Shown: in pieces, positions 60,978 to 64,000 of the stretch
How the letters are laid out: each line of letters starts with the position of its first letter
Position numbering within the stretch: the first letter of the stretch is position 1
DNA from: JBAYNW01 sp041678605
GTDB lineage: Bacteria; Cyanobacteriota; Vampirovibrionia; Gastranaerophilales; Gastranaerophilaceae
DNA: 64,000 nucleotides
Assembly (NCBI GenBank): GCA_041678605.1
Contig: JBAYNW010000007.1
Location: 1 to 64,000, forward strand
Direction of reading: 5' to 3'
Made by a program: the position numbers and the translations under genes
Notes under the pieces: generated by a model
Seen by the model: only the letters and a program-made list of their open reading frames with translations
What the model was told of the DNA's origin: nothing
Databases searched by the model: none

Positions 60978-60998
60978 GTAATAACAGATTGTTTGAAT

Positions 60999-62900
60999 AT
61001 GATAAAAAAAATTTTATTAACTATATTTTTCATACTAATTTTTACACATGCCGCATTTTCTCAGGAGGTTTTTAGGGTTACGTCGGTGAACTTTGACACG
61101 TCAAATTCGCTTATATTCTTGACGTCGCCGGATAACACCACTGAAGCCATTATGAAAAATGTTAAACTAATCAGGCTCCAAAATCCAAAAAGAGTATATT
61201 TTGACATAAATTCCGCGGTCTTGACAGCTGCACCGCAAAGCTGGTTTTTTAGTTCAGGCGGCGTGAAGCAAGTAAAAATCAGTCAATTTTCGACCAGCCC
61301 GAGCAAAATTCGTGTCGTTTTATATCTGGATGAAGATTTTGACCCCGCAAAAATAAGTTTTTTGAAGGTTAACAATAATATAGTAATCAAATTTAAGGAC
61401 GGAAGCGGGAAAGCCGATTATTTTCAAAACACTTATCGGGATGAAAAAACTTCAAGCAGTGATTTTTACGAGAAACTTTCAATTTCGAGCGAAGATATGG
61501 AAAAATTTAAGACCGCAGTAAATTCCGCACCGCCTCCCACGAATGATATTGTTTTAAACCAAATTCAACAGGCATTTAATTCAACAAACCGGCCTGCTGT
61601 TTCAGTTAAGCCTGTGACAACGAAAACGCCGGAAGCGATAAAAAAAGAGTTAAAGCTAAAGTCAAAGTATTACCTGAACATGATTTACCCGAGGCCAAAC
61701 GGTTTTTTGCTGAGCGGTTTTGGAGTTGTGGGAATTGAAAAACCCATGTATCTGACAAATCCGGCAAGAGTTGTTTTTGACATTCCAAACGCAATAGTCA
61801 GCCCCGAGTTAAAAAATCGGGAATTTAAAATTAATCAGGACACAGTTAAGGTGGGGCAGTTTGAATCGAACAAAGCAAGGATTGTAATAACTTCAACTCA
61901 ATTGGAAAAATATTTCCCGATATTTTCTTCCGACGGCCAGTCGATTTTGTTTATGAATTCTGAAACGATAGATTTGGATTCGCTTTTTACAAAAACTGCC
62001 GATGCTGTTTCATACCACGTCAAAAAAGTAAATGCCCTCACCAGCGAGTTTATAGTCGCTTTTAACGCCCCTGTTGTACACAGCATAAGGCGTGACGGCT
62101 CAAAATTGACAATAAATTTTTATAACGCACTCCGATATAGTGACCCTGCATTTCGAAGTACGGTTCAAGCAACTGATTTTACGGACATGAAGATAGATTT
62201 ACTCCCTCAGGTCGGGCTAAAATTAGTACTTCCGCTTGAAAAAGACAGCTTAGTCAACTGTTATCTGGGCGCGGACGGAAAATCTGTTAAAATAACACTT
62301 AAAGGAGTAACTTCCCGAAAACCGGTTTATGTTGCACCAAAATGCGTTGCACAACCGAGAGTTAACGGCAAAAAGTTTGTTGTGCTTGACGCAGGCCATG
62401 GCGGAAGCGATTACGGTGCGATAAGAGAGGGGATTAACGAAAAAGATATAACTCTGGATATTACCAAACACGTGGAAGCAATGCTTTTGAGCAGGGGGGT
62501 CACGGTTGCGATGACAAGGGATAAGGACGAAACTGTTTCCTTGCAAGACAGAATGACTTTCACCGCAAACAAATCTCCTGACATTTTTGTAAGTATCCAT
62601 GTTAATTCCAGCGTAAAACCTGAAATTAGCGGTATTGAAACACATTATTACCATCAAAACAGTTTGGATATGGCTCAAACGATTCATTCGTCGTTGGTTA
62701 GTTATGTGAAGAGTAAAGACAGGGGCTTGTTTAAGTCGAGATTTTATGTTATTAATCATACGAATGCCCCCGCGATTTTGGTTGAAATAGGATTTATTTC
62801 AAACGACGAGGAAAGGGCAGAGCTTGTGAGCGAAAAGCGTAAACAGCAAACCGCAAAGGCCATTGCGGACGGAATTTTGAAATATTTAAACAAGAAATAG
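60999..62900 (+). CDS. AMIN-domain N-acetylmuramoyl-L-alanine amidase
   Basis: 633 residues from the ATG at 60999. Signal peptide to about residue 22 (LLTIFFILIFTHAAFS). At least two AMIN-type beta domains with S/P-rich linkers, then an Amidase_3 domain (LDAGHGGSDYGA with zinc-binding H, RDKDETVSLQDR, SIHVNSS with the second H, the catalytic E in AILVEIGFISN). It cuts septal peptidoglycan and AMIN domains target it to the wall. This AmiC-like architecture is typical of cyanobacteria and relatives. Confidence 0.92.
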   Translation: MIKKILLTIFFILIFTHAAFSQEVFRVTSVNFDTSNSLIFLTSPDNTTEAIMKNVKLIRLQNPKRVYFDINSAVLTAAPQSWFFSSGGVKQVKISQFSTSPSKIRVVLYLDEDFDPAKISFLKVNNNIVIKFKDGSGKADYFQNTYRDEKTSSSDFYEKLSISSEDMEKFKTAVNSAPPPTNDIVLNQIQQAFNSTNRPAVSVKPVTTKTPEAIKKELKLKSKYYLNMIYPRPNGFLLSGFGVVGIEKPMYLTNPARVVFDIPNAIVSPELKNREFKINQDTVKVGQFESNKARIVITSTQLEKYFPIFSSDGQSILFMNSETIDLDSLFTKTADAVSYHVKKVNALTSEFIVAFNAPVVHSIRRDGSKLTINFYNALRYSDPAFRSTVQATDFTDMKIDLLPQVGLKLVLPLEKDSLVNCYLGADGKSVKITLKGVTSRKPVYVAPKCVAQPRVNGKKFVVLDAGHGGSDYGAIREGINEKDITLDITKHVEAMLLSRGVTVAMTRDKDETVSLQDRMTFTANKSPDIFVSIHVNSSVKPEISGIETHYYHQNSLDMAQTIHSSLVSYVKSKDRGLFKSRFYVINHTNAPAILVEIGFISNDEERAELVSEKRKQQTAKAIADGILKYLNKK

Positions 62901-62977
62901 TTGGAAGCAAAGAAGTTACGAGGGGTCAAGCAGATAAGAACCCCGTATAGGCGTAAACAAAACAGGTAGGTGCAGTA

Positions 62978-63751
62978 GTGAAAAAAATAGCATTTTTTGA
63001 CTCGGGAGTCGGCGGGTTAACCGTTTTTGAGAAGGTAAAAAAACTTTTGCCGAATGAAGATTATATTTATTTTGGCGACACTAAAAATGTTCCATACGGA
63101 AATAAAACAAACGAAGAATTGCTTAATTTTACTACCGAAATTTTTAAATTTCTTGAAAAACAAGATGTAAAAGCAGTCGTAATGGCTTGCAATACAACTT
63201 CGGCGACTGTGTATGAAGATTTGAGAAAGCACTTCGGGTTTAAGATTTATCCGATAATCCAATCTTGTGCAGGCTTTATCGCAAAGCTTCCCATTGAAAA
63301 ACTCGGTATTTTTGCTACAAAAGCGACTATAAATTCAGGCTTTTATGCAAAAGAAATCAATAAATATAATCCCAATATAGAAATTTTCGAGATGGCCTGC
63401 CCCGAGTGGGTCGGGATTGTTGAAGGCAATACGAAAAATGAAAATGTCGGGCTGATAGAAAAATATGTTGTAAAAATGCTTGAGAACAAACCCGATAAAA
63501 TAGTTTTGGGCTGTACGCACTACCCTTATTTGCTTGATATTCTGGGAAAATTCGCACCCGGGGGGATTTTCATAGACCCGTCACAATACTTTGCTGATTT
63601 TATCAAGGCCGATTTAGCGGTAAATGGTTTACTTAAAGATAACGGAGCAGGAGGCGAAAAGTTCTTTGTCAGTGCAAGCCCCGAAAAATTTAAAGAGTCA
63701 TCTTCAATGTTTTACAAGTTGAAAGAATTACCTGAATTGATGGAACTTTAG
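62978..63751 (+). CDS. murI: Glutamate racemase
   Basis: 257 residues, GTG start with AGGTAGG upstream. IAFFDSGVGGLTVFEKV, YFGDTKNVPYGNKT, VMACNTTSATVY and LGCTHYPYL carry the two catalytic cysteines (MACNT and GCTHYP). It makes D-glutamate for peptidoglycan. Follows the amidase gene, so two wall genes are adjacent. Its 3' end overlaps the convergent thiE by 24 bp. Confidence 0.95.
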   Translation: MKKIAFFDSGVGGLTVFEKVKKLLPNEDYIYFGDTKNVPYGNKTNEELLNFTTEIFKFLEKQDVKAVVMACNTTSATVYEDLRKHFGFKIYPIIQSCAGFIAKLPIEKLGIFATKATINSGFYAKEINKYNPNIEIFEMACPEWVGIVEGNTKNENVGLIEKYVVKMLENKPDKIVLGCTHYPYLLDILGKFAPGGIFIDPSQYFADFIKADLAVNGLLKDNGAGGEKFFVSASPEKFKESSSMFYKLKELPELMEL

Positions 63752-64000
63752 ATTTTCCATAAATTTTTGTGCGGCTTTTCGCGGTGATTTTGCGTTGATT
63801 ATTGCACGGACAACCGCCACCTTTTTTATTCCTGCGTTAATCACTTCTGATAAATTTTCTTCATCTATTCCGCCAATTGCAAAAGCGGGAAGGTCAATGT
63901 TTTCCGAAACCCATTTTACATATTCAAGCCCGACGGGAGTTCTGCCTTGTTTGGTAGGTGTCGCAAAGACAGGCCCGACGCCGATGTAGTCCGCACCGTC
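63728..64000 (-). CDS. thiE: Thiamine-phosphate synthase, C-terminal part (runs off the window)
   Basis: The 90 visible residues begin DGADYIGVGPVFATPTKQGR and continue VGLEYVKW, FAIGGIDEENLSEVINAGIKK and VAVVRAIINA, the phosphate-binding end of the ThiE TIM barrel. The stop is at 63728-63730, inside murI, an overlap of 24 bp. The 5' end lies beyond position 64000. ThiE joins the thiazole and pyrimidine parts of thiamine phosphate. Confidence 0.92.
   Translation of the reverse strand, partial: DGADYIGVGPVFATPTKQGRTPVGLEYVKWVSENIDLPAFAIGGIDEENLSEVINAGIKKVAVVRAIINAKSPRKAAQKFMENLKFHQFR

Overview
The window looks like a piece of a low-GC, Gram-negative-type genome from the non-photosynthetic sister lineage of Cyanobacteria (Melainabacteria / Vampirovibrionia, most likely a gut Gastranaerophilales). 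This is an inference from several independent signs: an OmpR-type response regulator that reads like cyanobacterial RpaB (33223-33972), a short tailless Ssb of the cyanobacterial type (49204-49530), a RecG with a long N-terminal extension, an AMIN-amidase, and prepilin-like and small 'FKxK' N-terminal proteins that I associate with this lineage. No rRNA or CRISPR array is present.

Layout. 1-4520 holds a hypothetical membrane protein, a secreted protein and a zinc-hook AAA ATPase, and is probably the end of an older integrated element. 4521-28383 is a 23.8-kb integrative element bounded by a 47-bp direct repeat that is the 3' part of the initiator tRNA-fMet gene (intact copy 28339-28415, minus strand). 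Its cargo is mostly defence: a three-gene TIR / membrane protein / ThsB-like TIR operon, a DRT-like reverse transcriptase with a structured 450-bp upstream region, a type I restriction-modification operon with two extra membrane-protein genes embedded in it, an Mrr endonuclease, an undescribed three-gene module ending in a HEPN-like protein, and an AbiE-type toxin-antitoxin pair. Its mobility core sits in the middle: tyrosine integrase, serine recombinase, HUH-like Rep protein, excisionase-like protein and XRE regulators. 28416-36635 is a variable stretch with tandem and interspersed repeats, small unknown genes, a pilin-like gene, recG, the RpaB-like regulator, and tRNA-His followed by two extra copies of its own 3' end; these bracket a small cassette with a nucleoside-deoxyribosyltransferase-like gene.

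From about 36.9 kb on the window is mainly ordinary chromosome: lineage-specific membrane proteins, enolase, Hsp20, a HigBA pair, acetolactate synthase, a cation efflux protein, an asparaginase II-type gene carrying an in-frame palindromic insertion, a ssb-kinase-pdxA run, two PlsC acyltransferases, a phosphohexomutase, MgtE, ArgS, a GT-C-like membrane protein, an AMIN-amidase, glutamate racemase and the 3' end of thiE.

How it fits together: one tRNA gene (fMet) and perhaps a second (His) act as docking sites for accretion of defence cargo. Short imperfect repeats recur at the edges of the cargo cassettes. The integrated element and the neighbouring chromosome carry paralogous XRE regulators sharing an 18-bp candidate operator, which hints at cross-talk. 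All functional calls rest on reading protein motifs by eye; no database search was possible.
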